Assembly: GCA_009778915.1 (NCBI GenBank)
Contig: WRFH01000001.1
Span: 372,001-436,000 of the forward strand
Origin: Elusimicrobiota bacterium
GTDB lineage: Bacteria; Elusimicrobiota; Elusimicrobia; Elusimicrobiales; Elusimicrobiaceae
DNA length: 64,000 nt
Direction: 5' to 3'
Made by a program: the position numbers and the translations under genes. The notes below the pieces were generated by a model. That model saw only the letters and a list, made by a program, of their open reading frames with translations. It was not told where the DNA came from and did no database searches. This document shows positions 42,456-50,212 of this stretch, one piece after another. Within the stretch, counting starts at the first letter, position 1; the number at the start of each line of letters is the position of its first letter.

Positions 42456-43109
42456 TTATTTTGCCAAATCTTTAAGTTTGTTGGAAGCGAAAGCGCTGAA
42501 ATAAGTCTTAGGAAAACGCGCGGCCATAATTTTGTAATTTTCAACCGCGGCGTCTTTTCTGCCGGCAAGTTCCTGGCTTAACGCGAGCGTCAGGTAAGCC
42601 TGCGGCAGCGCAAAGTTGTTCGGGTACTGCGCCAGAAAATCAGAGGCGGTTTTGACGGAATCGTCAAATTTTCCGGCCGCCTGATAAGCCGCCGCCAGCG
42701 AAAGCTGCGCTATGGCCGCAAGTTCTTTGTTTTGCGCGGAAGTAAGTTCTTTAAAAACGGGTATGCTTTTGGCGTAATCCCCGGCGTTATAAAGCGCGTC
42801 CGCCTTGAAATATTGCGCGTAAAGCGCGGCGTCCGTGCCGGGATATTTGGCGGGCACACCGTCGAGCGCATTCTGGTCCCCTGTCATTACCGCCGTGGCC
42901 AGTTCTTTCCAGGAATTTTCTTTTATTTGTGATTTTCTTACTTCAAAAAAAAGCGCGCCGGCCGCTATTATTACAACTATTATTATGACGGCAAGCACCG
43001 CTTTTGTGTTGGCTTTTACAAAACTGTAAAGTTTGATGAGAGCGCCGGTTATATAATCGTGCTCGTAGTGGTTTATTGGTTTTTCAACCGGGTGTATTTT
43101 TTGAACCAT
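42456..43109 (-). CDS. Membrane-anchored TPR protein (YfgM-like)
   Basis: This 217-residue protein has a short cytoplasmic N-terminus, one membrane helix (AVLAVIIIVVIIAAGALFF) and TPR-like repeats on the far side (ALYAQYFKADALYNAGDYAKSIPVFKEL, AAYQAAGKFDDSVKTASDFLAQYP). This layout matches the YfgM/TPR_21 group, which acts near the Sec translocon and periplasmic chaperones, or general periplasmic TPR adaptors. It is probably monocistronic. The exact partner is unknown. Confidence 0.8.
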   Translation of the reverse strand: MVQKIHPVEKPINHYEHDYITGALIKLYSFVKANTKAVLAVIIIVVIIAAGALFFEVRKSQIKENSWKELATAVMTGDQNALDGVPAKYPGTDAALYAQYFKADALYNAGDYAKSIPVFKELTSAQNKELAAIAQLSLAAAYQAAGKFDDSVKTASDFLAQYPNNFALPQAYLTLALSQELAGRKDAAVENYKIMAARFPKTYFSAFASNKLKDLAK

Positions 43110-43210
43110 ATTTTAAATTATATAAAAATAAAGCTTTTTCCGCTTACGCGGAATTAAAAACCGCGCGGAAACTGGTTTTTTGCAGTGTTTGTACAAAACG
43201 GCTTTCCGAT

Positions 43211-43322
43211 TTTCGCAAAAAATTTCACGTCTGAGACCAACATAGCCTTTTTAGTTATTTTAGATTAAGTTTTTTTGGGTTTATAATATAAGTGTGATTT
43301 TACGCTTATAAAGGAGGTTTTT
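43211..43322 (+). promoter_or_regulatory. Duplicated promoter/leader block, copy 1
   Basis: TTTCGCAAAAAATTTCACGT, CTGAGA.CAACATAGCCTT and a TATAAT box (43282-43287) are followed by AAAGGAGG and a GTG start. The same block recurs at 44038-44149. The -35 region is poor, so an activator may use the conserved upstream box. Confidence 0.7.
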
Positions 43323-43904
43323 GTGAAAAGAATACTAAAACTTTTTATGTTTGCCGCACTGTTTTTTTGCGCCGCTCTGGTTTACGCGCAGAGCAACGAT
43401 TATTACGCCTGCCGTTGCAGGCAGTGGAACGGGAGCAATTTGTCGTCTCTGGGAGTGGCGCTTAATACGTGCTGCTCTTTAAAGCAGAGCGGGTATAACG
43501 TGGGCACAAACTTTACAGGTGGCGGTACGGTGGTGGGAACACAGTCTGGCGCAAACGTTACCTGCGGCTGTACTCCTAATTCCAAACAGCCGTGCGGAAC
43601 TTGCGGAATGCAGACTTGCAGCAGCTCCGGCAGCTGGGGCAGCTGCGTAGAAACGCCAAGACCAAACACCAGGCAAGACTGCTCTGACTGCGGCGTACAG
43701 ACCACAACGGCAACATGTAATCCGTCTGCGGCTACATGGACGCTGGGAAGCTGGAGTTCTTGTACCGGATATTACATCATGCGGACAATTTGCTGTGGCA
43801 CAACGACTGACACTCAATGTAAAGCCATGGGTTCCGCAAACTACCCGCCCGCCTGTACTAACTGCTCGGGTAATCAATATATAAAAATTGATCCGGCGGC
43901 TTAA
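43323..43904 (+). CDS. Secreted cysteine-rich protein (GTG start)
   Basis: This 193-residue protein has a signal peptide (MKRILKLFMFAALFFCAALVYA) and about 20 cysteines in the mature chain. The opening motif YYACRCRQWNGSNLSSLGV is shared with the protein at 44150 (YHACRCKQYTGGNFSSLGV), so the two are paralogous at the N-terminus. Later parts contain CGTCGMQTCSSSGSWGSC, a pattern seen in many secreted disulfide-rich proteins. It starts with GTG 7 bases after AGGAGG. The function is unknown. Confidence 0.8.
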   Translation: MKRILKLFMFAALFFCAALVYAQSNDYYACRCRQWNGSNLSSLGVALNTCCSLKQSGYNVGTNFTGGGTVVGTQSGANVTCGCTPNSKQPCGTCGMQTCSSSGSWGSCVETPRPNTRQDCSDCGVQTTTATCNPSAATWTLGSWSSCTGYYIMRTICCGTTTDTQCKAMGSANYPPACTNCSGNQYIKIDPAA

Positions 43905-43936
43905 AAAGTATCTTATTCTTAACTGTTGAAAGCAAT

Positions 43937-43978
43937 AAAACACCGGCATCCGCAAAAAGCAGACGCCGGTGTTTTTTG
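43937..43978 (+). terminator. Terminator after the first GTG-start cysteine-rich gene
   Basis: AACACCGGC pairs with GCCGGTGTT around a long loop, followed by TTTTTG. Confidence 0.8.
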
Positions 43979-44037
43979 TTCCGATAAATAATTTTTTTTC
44001 CAAAATCTCTTACATAATAAAAATCGCTATTCCTTTT

Positions 44038-44149
44038 TTTCGCAAAAATTTTCACGTCTGAGAACAACATAGCCTTTTTAGTTATTATGGATTACGTATT
44101 TTATGGTTTAGAATATAAGAGTAATTCCAGGATTATTAAGGAGGTTTTT
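44038..44149 (+). promoter_or_regulatory. Duplicated promoter/leader block, copy 2
   Basis: This repeats the block at 43211: TTTCGCAAAAATTTTCACGT, then the CATAGCCTTTTTAGTTATT box, TAGAAT (44109-44114) as -10, AAGGAGGTTTTTGTG at the start. Conservation between divergent genes suggests shared regulation. Confidence 0.7.
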
Positions 44150-44938
44150 GTGAAAAAAATAATAAATTTAGTGTTTGCGGCAGTTTTGTTTATGGTTGCG
44201 GCAGCATATTCTGTTTCTGTTTACGCCGCATGCAGTGACAATTATCATGCGTGCCGCTGTAAACAGTATACCGGCGGTAATTTTAGTTCATTAGGAGTTG
44301 GTTCTCTTAATGACTGCTGCACTTACAGGCAACAAGGCTGTGATGTAGGAACTTCATTTTTTACAGGGACAGGGCTGACGTTTGACAGCGCCAGCGGTAA
44401 GTGTAAGACGCCTTGCCCGTCTTCATGTTCCTCTGGACAAAGCAGAAATACATCCGTCAGTTTTTCAGATGACGGCTCCTGTTGTATTACTAAAACGCCT
44501 TGTTCAAATTTCTGGAGTACCAAAAAAGTAGGGCTGGTAACTACCCCCATATGCAACGCCCCGGGCGAGTATCCGTCTGATTGGATTCCAAACCAGTCCT
44601 GCGCGTATCTTGAAGACGGCTGCGACTGCTGCCAGCCCGGCGGCGGCAGCAGTTACTGTACTAATAATATGATATCTTCCGCGGCCAATGTATGCAGCGA
44701 ATACGGGACAAGCAGTACCCAGTGCATATGCGCCAACGGCAACCAGAAACAATGCGCCGGGGCAATTTACGGCCCCGTCGGCACAACGCCTGAAACCCAA
44801 TGTATTCAGAACGGGGCCACATACCCGTATTGCAACTGCACGAATTTTACAAGCTATTGGTACGGCGCGAGGCCGAACTGGCAGGATATGGCCTGCATAG
44901 GTCTTCCGGCCAAATGCACGTCGTCTGGAACAAATTGA
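44150..44938 (+). CDS. Secreted cysteine-rich protein with one double-cysteine repeat (GTG start)
   Basis: The start is the GTG at 44150 (AAGGAGG 6 bases upstream); the track begins at 44087 within the promoter. This gives about 262 residues with a signal peptide (IINLVFAAVLFMVAAAYSVSVYA) and more than 20 cysteines. The N-terminal motif matches the neighbour at 43323. A CKTPCPSSCSSGQSRNTSVS stretch leads into the same 20-residue unit (CSSGQSRNTSVSFSDDGSCC) found six times in the pair at 27406-28742. It is probably a surface or secreted protein of unknown function. Confidence 0.82.
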   Translation: MKKIINLVFAAVLFMVAAAYSVSVYAACSDNYHACRCKQYTGGNFSSLGVGSLNDCCTYRQQGCDVGTSFFTGTGLTFDSASGKCKTPCPSSCSSGQSRNTSVSFSDDGSCCITKTPCSNFWSTKKVGLVTTPICNAPGEYPSDWIPNQSCAYLEDGCDCCQPGGGSSYCTNNMISSAANVCSEYGTSSTQCICANGNQKQCAGAIYGPVGTTPETQCIQNGATYPYCNCTNFTSYWYGARPNWQDMACIGLPAKCTSSGTN

Positions 44939-44948
44939 TTGGTTATTT

Positions 44949-44984
44949 AAACCGGCCTCCCGCCAAACGGCGGGAGGCCGGTTT
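44949..44984. terminator. Strong hairpin terminator between convergent genes
   Basis: AAACCGGCCTCCCGCC pairs perfectly with GGCGGGAGGCCGGTTT around an AAAC loop. It ends the gene at 44150 and lies beyond the stop of the leftward gene at 45011. Confidence 0.75.
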
Positions 44985-45010
44985 TAAATTATTACGCCGT
45001 CTTATATTTA

Positions 45011-46150
45011 CTACAGGCCGGCGGTATCTTTGCGCGCGGTATTAACGTTGCCCGTGGTATTTCTTTTTTGGTATTCGTTGGCGATATTCTGCGCCGTTTG
45101 TCCGGAGGCCGTCCCTTTCAGATAATTGTAAGCCGCGGACGAAATATTATTTTTGACAAACTCCTGTAATTGCGCGTCGGGCATTCTGCCGAATTTGGCC
45201 TCAAAAGCGCGCTGGTCGTTTTCATTTACAAATATTTGCGGGATATTGAGAACTTTCCGGGCTATTGCGGCAGTCTGCGGCTGGAATTTAACTTTCAAAA
45301 TATAATATTCCCCGTTGCTTATCGGTTTATCGCCCTGGTCAAGTTTATAAAAGCCGCCGTCATAGAACATACTCAGGTCTATTACCATAAGCTCCGGATA
45401 CCCGCTGCTGTTTAAGCCGACAAGATAATCATAATCTCTTTTATTGACAAGAAAAGTTCCTTTCTTGTCCAGCATCAGAACGGGCTTTGTTTTTTGCATC
45501 TTGTTATAAGATATCACCGTGTATGCGTTGGGGAAATTTGTAATCTGCTGTTTCGGCTGCGACGGCGAAAGATTGTAATAAGCGGTTTTGGAGTAATCGA
45601 ATATGGCTTTTCCCAAAGCATTTGCCAAAGCCTGGTCGCTCAGTTTATAGTTAAAAGTTTTTTCAAAATCCTTTTTATCGCTTTTGTCCGCTTTGTCCGA
45701 AAATATTTTCGGATAGGTAAGGCTGCTTTTGGCCTTTTGCACGGTCGCGTATTTGAACGGAACTTTTAAAATATAAAAGTCATCCGTAAGCGGTTTTAAT
45801 TCGTTGCGGGAGTAGATTAAATATTGAGTACCTAACATACTCAAGTCCAATTCGTATTGGTCTGATATATTCATAGGATTGCCATTTGCCATTGAAGCCA
45901 CGCGGTCTTTATCAAAATCATCAAAAGCTTTTTTGGATATAAGCACGCTGCCGCCGGCATCGTCGGTATCAATTATTAATACGTCAATGCCTGCGGGCGA
46001 GCGGAAATGGTACGTTGTTTTATTCTCCGTGTCCGGTATGTTGTTTGTATAATAATATTTAAGTTTGGTGTAAGCGTTTGGCATGCCCGCCGCGCATATC
46101 GCGGGCAGAAGCAGAAAAGCAACAAAAGCGGCGGCTGAAAATTTTTTCAT
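45011..46150 (-). CDS. Secreted protein with two tandem copies of an unnamed domain
   Basis: This 379-residue protein has a signal peptide (FSAAAFVAFLLLPAICAAG). Two copies of a ~160-residue unit follow. Unit 1 runs from PNAYTKLKYYY through ILKVPFKYATVQKAKSSLTYPKIFSDK. Unit 2 runs from PNAYTVISYNKMQKTKPVLMLD through ILKVKFQPQTAAIARKVLNIPQIFVNE. The single-unit paralogue at 46361 has the same order of motifs. I know no named family. The promoter TTTACA/TATAAT at 46180-46207 and AGGAGG give strong expression signals. Confidence 0.75.
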   Translation of the reverse strand: MKKFSAAAFVAFLLLPAICAAGMPNAYTKLKYYYTNNIPDTENKTTYHFRSPAGIDVLIIDTDDAGGSVLISKKAFDDFDKDRVASMANGNPMNISDQYELDLSMLGTQYLIYSRNELKPLTDDFYILKVPFKYATVQKAKSSLTYPKIFSDKADKSDKKDFEKTFNYKLSDQALANALGKAIFDYSKTAYYNLSPSQPKQQITNFPNAYTVISYNKMQKTKPVLMLDKKGTFLVNKRDYDYLVGLNSSGYPELMVIDLSMFYDGGFYKLDQGDKPISNGEYYILKVKFQPQTAAIARKVLNIPQIFVNENDQRAFEAKFGRMPDAQLQEFVKNNISSAAYNYLKGTASGQTAQNIANEYQKRNTTGNVNTARKDTAGL

Positions 46151-46179
46151 ATTTCCTCCATGTAGATATACCTACCACT

Positions 46180-46207
46180 ATTATAACACTAAATACGGTA
46201 TTGTAAA
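46180..46207 (-). promoter_or_regulatory. Sigma-70-type promoter for the gene at 45011-46150
   Basis: Read on the minus strand: TTTACA, 16 bases, TATAAT, about 30 bases before the ATG, with GGAGGA as ribosome site. Confidence 0.75.
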
Positions 46208-46285
46208 GGGGGTTTAAAATTTGCTGTCCGAAACGGTGTTAATACCTATGTATATGCGTTTAAAGTTAAGATTTAGTTTATGGCG

Positions 46286-46321
46286 TAAAACCTTCCCAGG
46301 ATTACGGCTGGGGAGATTTTT
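46286..46321 (-). terminator. Terminator after the gene at 46361
   Basis: CTCCCCAG pairs with CTGGGAAG on the minus strand around an 8-base loop, followed by GTTTTA. The plus strand carries TTTTTT on the other side. Confidence 0.6.
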
Positions 46322-46360
46322 TATAAAATATTCCGCTTCAGTATTTTCCGGCGTATTTCT

Positions 46361-46978
46361 TTAGTTGGTTTTAGCGGCTGCGTTCTGCGCGTCCGGCAGC
46401 AGTGAGCCGTCGCCGGGAAGTTCTTTAAAATACTTGTCCATGCCGCTTTTCAGAGTTTCCATTTTCGCGTCGTGTTTAGGCGGCTTATATTGGAAAGTGT
46501 CTTTAAACACGCCGGCGTCATTTTTGTCCGTAAATATTTTCGGATAAACAAGAGCTTTGGCGTTTTCGGAAATCTCCGCGGAAAAATCAGCTTTAAAAAT
46601 GCAGAACCCCTCACCTATGTCTTTACACTCTTCGCCGTTCATAAAGTAGTAGTCATGCAGTTGGTTGGGCAATATCAGGTTGATTTTAGGCGACACGCTT
46701 GAAATTTTACCTTCGTCGGCGTCCTTTTTCGAATTCTCATAAGATTTCAGCAAATCTTCATAATCTTTAGTTTTTACCAGCACAAACCCCCGGTTATCTA
46801 GAAGCAGAACCGGTTTTGAAATAAAACGATGCAGCTTACGCATGCCGCGGGCGGTATCCTTCGGGTTTGTCGTATAGTTATAAATTATTTCAGTATAAAC
46901 GTCGGGCAGGACCTGCTTAGCAAAAATAAGCGGCGCGGCCGCCAGCATAAACGCGGATAAAATAAACAGTTTTTTCAT
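46361..46978 (-). CDS. Secreted protein with one copy of the unnamed domain shared with 45011
   Basis: This 205-residue protein has a signal peptide (KKLFILSAFMLAAAPLIFA). The mature part repeats the motif order of the 45011 protein: LPDVYTEIIYNY, KPVLLLDNRGFVLVKTKDYEDLL, a variable middle, FCIFKADFS, AKALVYPKIFTDKNDAGVFKDTFQY. The two genes are neighbours in the same orientation, so they arose by duplication. The function is unknown. A lipoprotein gene lies just upstream, 18 bases away. Confidence 0.75.
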   Translation of the reverse strand: MKKLFILSAFMLAAAPLIFAKQVLPDVYTEIIYNYTTNPKDTARGMRKLHRFISKPVLLLDNRGFVLVKTKDYEDLLKSYENSKKDADEGKISSVSPKINLILPNQLHDYYFMNGEECKDIGEGFCIFKADFSAEISENAKALVYPKIFTDKNDAGVFKDTFQYKPPKHDAKMETLKSGMDKYFKELPGDGSLLPDAQNAAAKTN

Positions 46979-46996
46979 ATTTCCTCCAATAAAGTG

Positions 46997-47263
46997 CTAT
47001 CTGCGCCGTCCGTCGCCGCGGCGGCCTCCGTCTTCATCTCTGGCCCCGTCTACCACGACGGGTACGTCCACGACCGGCTCAAAAAGCGGGTCCATTACCG
47101 GCTCAACCTCCGTCTCGATAACCGGCGACACGACAGGCTCTGTCACAATGTCTTTTTCTACAATCTGCCCGTTGGGTTTTTTAATAATTTCTTCCGTGAC
47201 CGGCGGGTTTACCACGCAGCCCGTTAAAATAACCCCGAACAATATTACGTACAATAATTTCAT
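46997..47263 (-). CDS. Small lipoprotein with a Pro/Val/Glu repeat and basic tail
   Basis: This 88-residue protein has a lipobox signal peptide (LLYVILFGVILTGC). The mature part is a repetitive PVVSPVIETEVEPVMDPLFEP-type segment ending in Asp/Arg-rich DEDGGRRGDGRRR. It is probably anchored in the inner or outer membrane. It lies between the secreted-domain gene and the macB operon in the same orientation. No function can be given. Confidence 0.7.
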   Translation of the reverse strand: MKLLYVILFGVILTGCVVNPPVTEEIIKKPNGQIVEKDIVTEPVVSPVIETEVEPVMDPLFEPVVDVPVVVDGARDEDGGRRGDGRRR

Positions 47264-47274
47264 GTTACCCCCTT

Positions 47275-49233
47275 TTATTCATACCGCAAAGCTTCTATCG
47301 GCGATAATTGTGATGCTTTTCTCGCCGGCAGGAAACCGAAAATCACGCCCACCCCGGCCGAAAACCCGACGGAAAGCAAAATAGAAAATACCGTCACTGT
47401 TATCGTCCACCCCGTGACTTTAGACACGGCAAGCGACACTATGACGCCGAAAATTATACCCAAAATCCCGCCGGTAAGCGACAGACCGGACGCTTCTATT
47501 AAAAACTGCAAAAGCACCGAATTTTTTGTCGCGCCCACGGCTTTACGCAGGCCGATTTCCGCCGTGCGTTCGCTTACGCTTACAAGCATTATATTCATAA
47601 TCCCTATCCCGCCGACAAGCAGCGATATGCACGCCACCACGCCCAGAAGTATCGTCATTGTGCTTGTCGTGGTTTCAAGCATCGTGACAAGGTCCGCCAT
47701 GTTGCGCGTCCTGAAAGAATCGACCTGCGACACCGGCAGCCTGTAACGCGAAAGCATTGTCAGAAGGGCAAATTTTTCCGCCTCAAGAATTTTATTGTTT
47801 TTGACTTTTATAGCCGCGGATGATATGTATATTCCGCCGGTCAGCCTTTTCAGCGCGGTGTTGACGGGCACTACTATGATATCGTCCGCGTCGCGGAAAC
47901 CCGTCGCGCCTTTTACCGGCAGCACGCCGACGACAAGAAACCTTTTCCCCGCTATTCTGACGTATTGGCCTATCGGGTTTTCCTGGCCGAAAATATTGTT
48001 TACCACCGTCTGGCCGAGCACGCAGACTTTGGACATATTGTCATTTTCTTTGTTAGTAAAAAAGCGGCCGTAAACCGGAGTTGCGTTTTGCAATTCTTCA
48101 TAAGCGGTGCTTGCGCCTGTTATGGTTGTCAATGTATTTTTACCGTTGTGCTCCGCCAGAAAACTGCCGGAAACCATAGGGTCAACTTTATCCACAAGGT
48201 CGGTGTTTGCTTTGAGGGCGTAGGCGTCTTCTATCGTCATTTTACGCGGCGTGTTGCTGCTTACGCCGTTGATTTGTATGAGGCCGGGCATTATATAAAC
48301 CACGTCCGCGCCCAGACTTTTAATGCGCTGCGCCATAGAGTCCTGCGCGCCCCTGCCGATGGCGAGCATGGCTATTATCGAACCCACGCCTATGATTATG
48401 CCAAGCATGGTCAGGAAAGAGCGCGCTTTGTTTATCAGCACAAATTTAGCGGCGGATAAAAAATTTTCTTTTATTTCGGCCAGGCTCAGGCCGGCTTTGG
48501 TTTTTTTAATCTGCGGAATTTCTTTGTCCGCGGCGGCAAGCGGCGTTTTTCTTACGTCGGAGATAATCTGTCCGTCTTTTATCATTATATTTCTGGCGGC
48601 CCATTCCGCGACGGCGGGTTCATGCGTTACCAAAATTATGCTTATGCCTTTTTTGTTCAAATCTTTTAAGATTTGCATAATTTCCTGCGCCTGGGAGGAG
48701 GACAGGTTGCCGGTAGGCTCGTCGGCAAAAATTATTTTAGGACTATTTACCAAAGCCCTCGCGATGGCCACGCGCTGCTGCTGCCCGCCGGAAAGCTGGT
48801 TCGGATGATGGTTTAAACGCTCCGCAAGGCCGACGCTGCCCAGCAGTTCTTTTGCTTTGTCCGCTCTGTCAGAGCCGTTGGAATAGATTAACGGAAGCAT
48901 TACGTTTTCCAGCGACGTGAGACGCGCCAGCAGGTTGTACTGCTGGAAGACAAAGCCTATCATCTTGGAGCGGAGGAATGCCGTCTGCTCATCGTTAAAA
49001 CTTAAAATGTCCTGCCCGTATATATGATACTCTCCGCCGGAGGGACGGTCAAACAGCCCCAGAATGTGCATAAGCGTGCTTTTGCCCGAACCCGACGGGC
49101 CCATTACCGCGACAAAATCGCCTTCTTCCACCGTCAGAGTTATGCCTTTTAAAATTTCAAGCGTCGCGCCGCCCAAATCATAGGATTTGGTAATATTTTT
49201 AATTTCTATTAAAGGCGGCTTTTTTGCTTCCAT
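47275..49233 (-). CDS. macB: MacB-like ABC transporter (ATPase fused to FtsX-type permease)
   Basis: This 652-residue protein has an N-terminal ATPase (Walker A GPSGSGKSTLMHIL, signature LSGGQQQRVAIARAL, Walker B IIFADEPTGNL) fused to a mechanotransmission permease with a first helix before a large periplasmic domain and three C-terminal helices (VVACISLLVGGIGIMNIMLVSV, SERTAEIGLRKAVGA). MacB exports macrolides, peptides or toxins with MacA and TolC. The gene order TolC-MacA-MacB on the minus strand completes a tripartite pump. Confidence 0.93.
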   Translation of the reverse strand: MEAKKPPLIEIKNITKSYDLGGATLEILKGITLTVEEGDFVAVMGPSGSGKSTLMHILGLFDRPSGGEYHIYGQDILSFNDEQTAFLRSKMIGFVFQQYNLLARLTSLENVMLPLIYSNGSDRADKAKELLGSVGLAERLNHHPNQLSGGQQQRVAIARALVNSPKIIFADEPTGNLSSSQAQEIMQILKDLNKKGISIILVTHEPAVAEWAARNIMIKDGQIISDVRKTPLAAADKEIPQIKKTKAGLSLAEIKENFLSAAKFVLINKARSFLTMLGIIIGVGSIIAMLAIGRGAQDSMAQRIKSLGADVVYIMPGLIQINGVSSNTPRKMTIEDAYALKANTDLVDKVDPMVSGSFLAEHNGKNTLTTITGASTAYEELQNATPVYGRFFTNKENDNMSKVCVLGQTVVNNIFGQENPIGQYVRIAGKRFLVVGVLPVKGATGFRDADDIIVVPVNTALKRLTGGIYISSAAIKVKNNKILEAEKFALLTMLSRYRLPVSQVDSFRTRNMADLVTMLETTTSTMTILLGVVACISLLVGGIGIMNIMLVSVSERTAEIGLRKAVGATKNSVLLQFLIEASGLSLTGGILGIIFGVIVSLAVSKVTGWTITVTVFSILLSVGFSAGVGVIFGFLPARKASQLSPIEALRYE

Positions 49234-49234
49234 A

Positions 49235-50212
49235 TTATTTACCGCTGTTGATAATGTCGGTGTTGGACATATTTTTTCTGTTCATCTGCAGCATGAAACT
49301 TTTTGAATTATTCGGCTGCGCGGGCGCGTAATTTTCCGCTTTGACAAGTATTTCGTCGCCTTCGTTAAGGCCGGACAGGATTTGTATTTTATCTCCGTCC
49401 TGCACGCCGGTTTTTACCGTTTTTCTTATCTGCTTTTTATTGCTGCCGGCCAGCACGTAAGCGTTGCCGTCTTCGTCCTCTCCGACGGCGAGGTAAGGAA
49501 CTATTATCGCGTTGTCAAAAGTATTGACGGTAACATCTATATTCGCGCTCATCATTGATTTATAAAACGAAGGCAAATTGTCCATTTTTATTTTTACGTT
49601 ATATGTTATGACGTTATTTGTGTTTATGCCTTCTTCCAGAATCTGGAAAACTTTTCCGTCTGAGTAAACGTCCTGGTAAGCGTCAAGCTGCACCGCCGCT
49701 TTTTGTCCGGTTTTTATTTTGCCGATATCAGCTTCGTCGACGTTGGCCACGACTATCAGTTGGTCTGACAAAGCGTAAACGACGTCCGTCGCGGCCACGG
49801 TCTGGCCTTCCACGACGGCTTTTAAAATTATAATTCCGTCCATGGGGGAGATTACCGGCGTCGGCTTATAAGTATTTTCCCAGGCTTTAATATCTTCTTT
49901 GCTTGCACGCGCGGCGTCAAGTATCGCGGCTCTGTCAGTGGAACTTAGGTAGGCCAGTATCTGTCCTTTTTTTACGGCGGCGCCTTCGTCAACCAAAAGC
50001 GTTTCTATGCGGCCCGCCGTCGTGGGTTTTATTTCCACGCGGTCTAACGCGGCCACTTCGCCGGTAGTGTCCACAATTTCATGTATCGTGCCTTTTTGCG
50101 CTTTTACGACGGCGTAAGAAACGGCGGGCGGCTGTTCGGCGCGTTTGTAAAAATAAAAAGCGGCGGCCATGCAAATTAAAACGGCGCAAAAAATTATTAT
50201 TTTTTTATTCAT
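49235..50212 (-). CDS. macA: MacA-like periplasmic adaptor (membrane fusion protein)
   Basis: This 325-residue protein has an N-terminal anchor (IIIFCAVLICMAAAFYF), a biotinyl-lipoyl-like domain (VEIKPTTAGRIETLLVDEGAAVKKGQILAYL) and beta-barrel domains. The alpha-helical hairpin is very short (about 20 residues between the lipoyl halves), unlike E. coli MacA. It links the MacB-type exporter to the outer-membrane channel. It lies 1 base from macB and overlaps the tolC-like gene by 8 bases. Confidence 0.9.
   Translation of the reverse strand: MNKKIIIFCAVLICMAAAFYFYKRAEQPPAVSYAVVKAQKGTIHEIVDTTGEVAALDRVEIKPTTAGRIETLLVDEGAAVKKGQILAYLSSTDRAAILDAARASKEDIKAWENTYKPTPVISPMDGIIILKAVVEGQTVAATDVVYALSDQLIVVANVDEADIGKIKTGQKAAVQLDAYQDVYSDGKVFQILEEGINTNNVITYNVKIKMDNLPSFYKSMMSANIDVTVNTFDNAIIVPYLAVGEDEDGNAYVLAGSNKKQIRKTVKTGVQDGDKIQILSGLNEGDEILVKAENYAPAQPNNSKSFMLQMNRKNMSNTDIINSGK

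Noticed and set aside
43211-44938. The two GTG-start cysteine-rich genes as one tandem duplication of a whole gene
   Set aside because: Only the promoter block and about the first 50 codons are clearly shared; the remainder does not align by eye, so they are described as partial paralogues.
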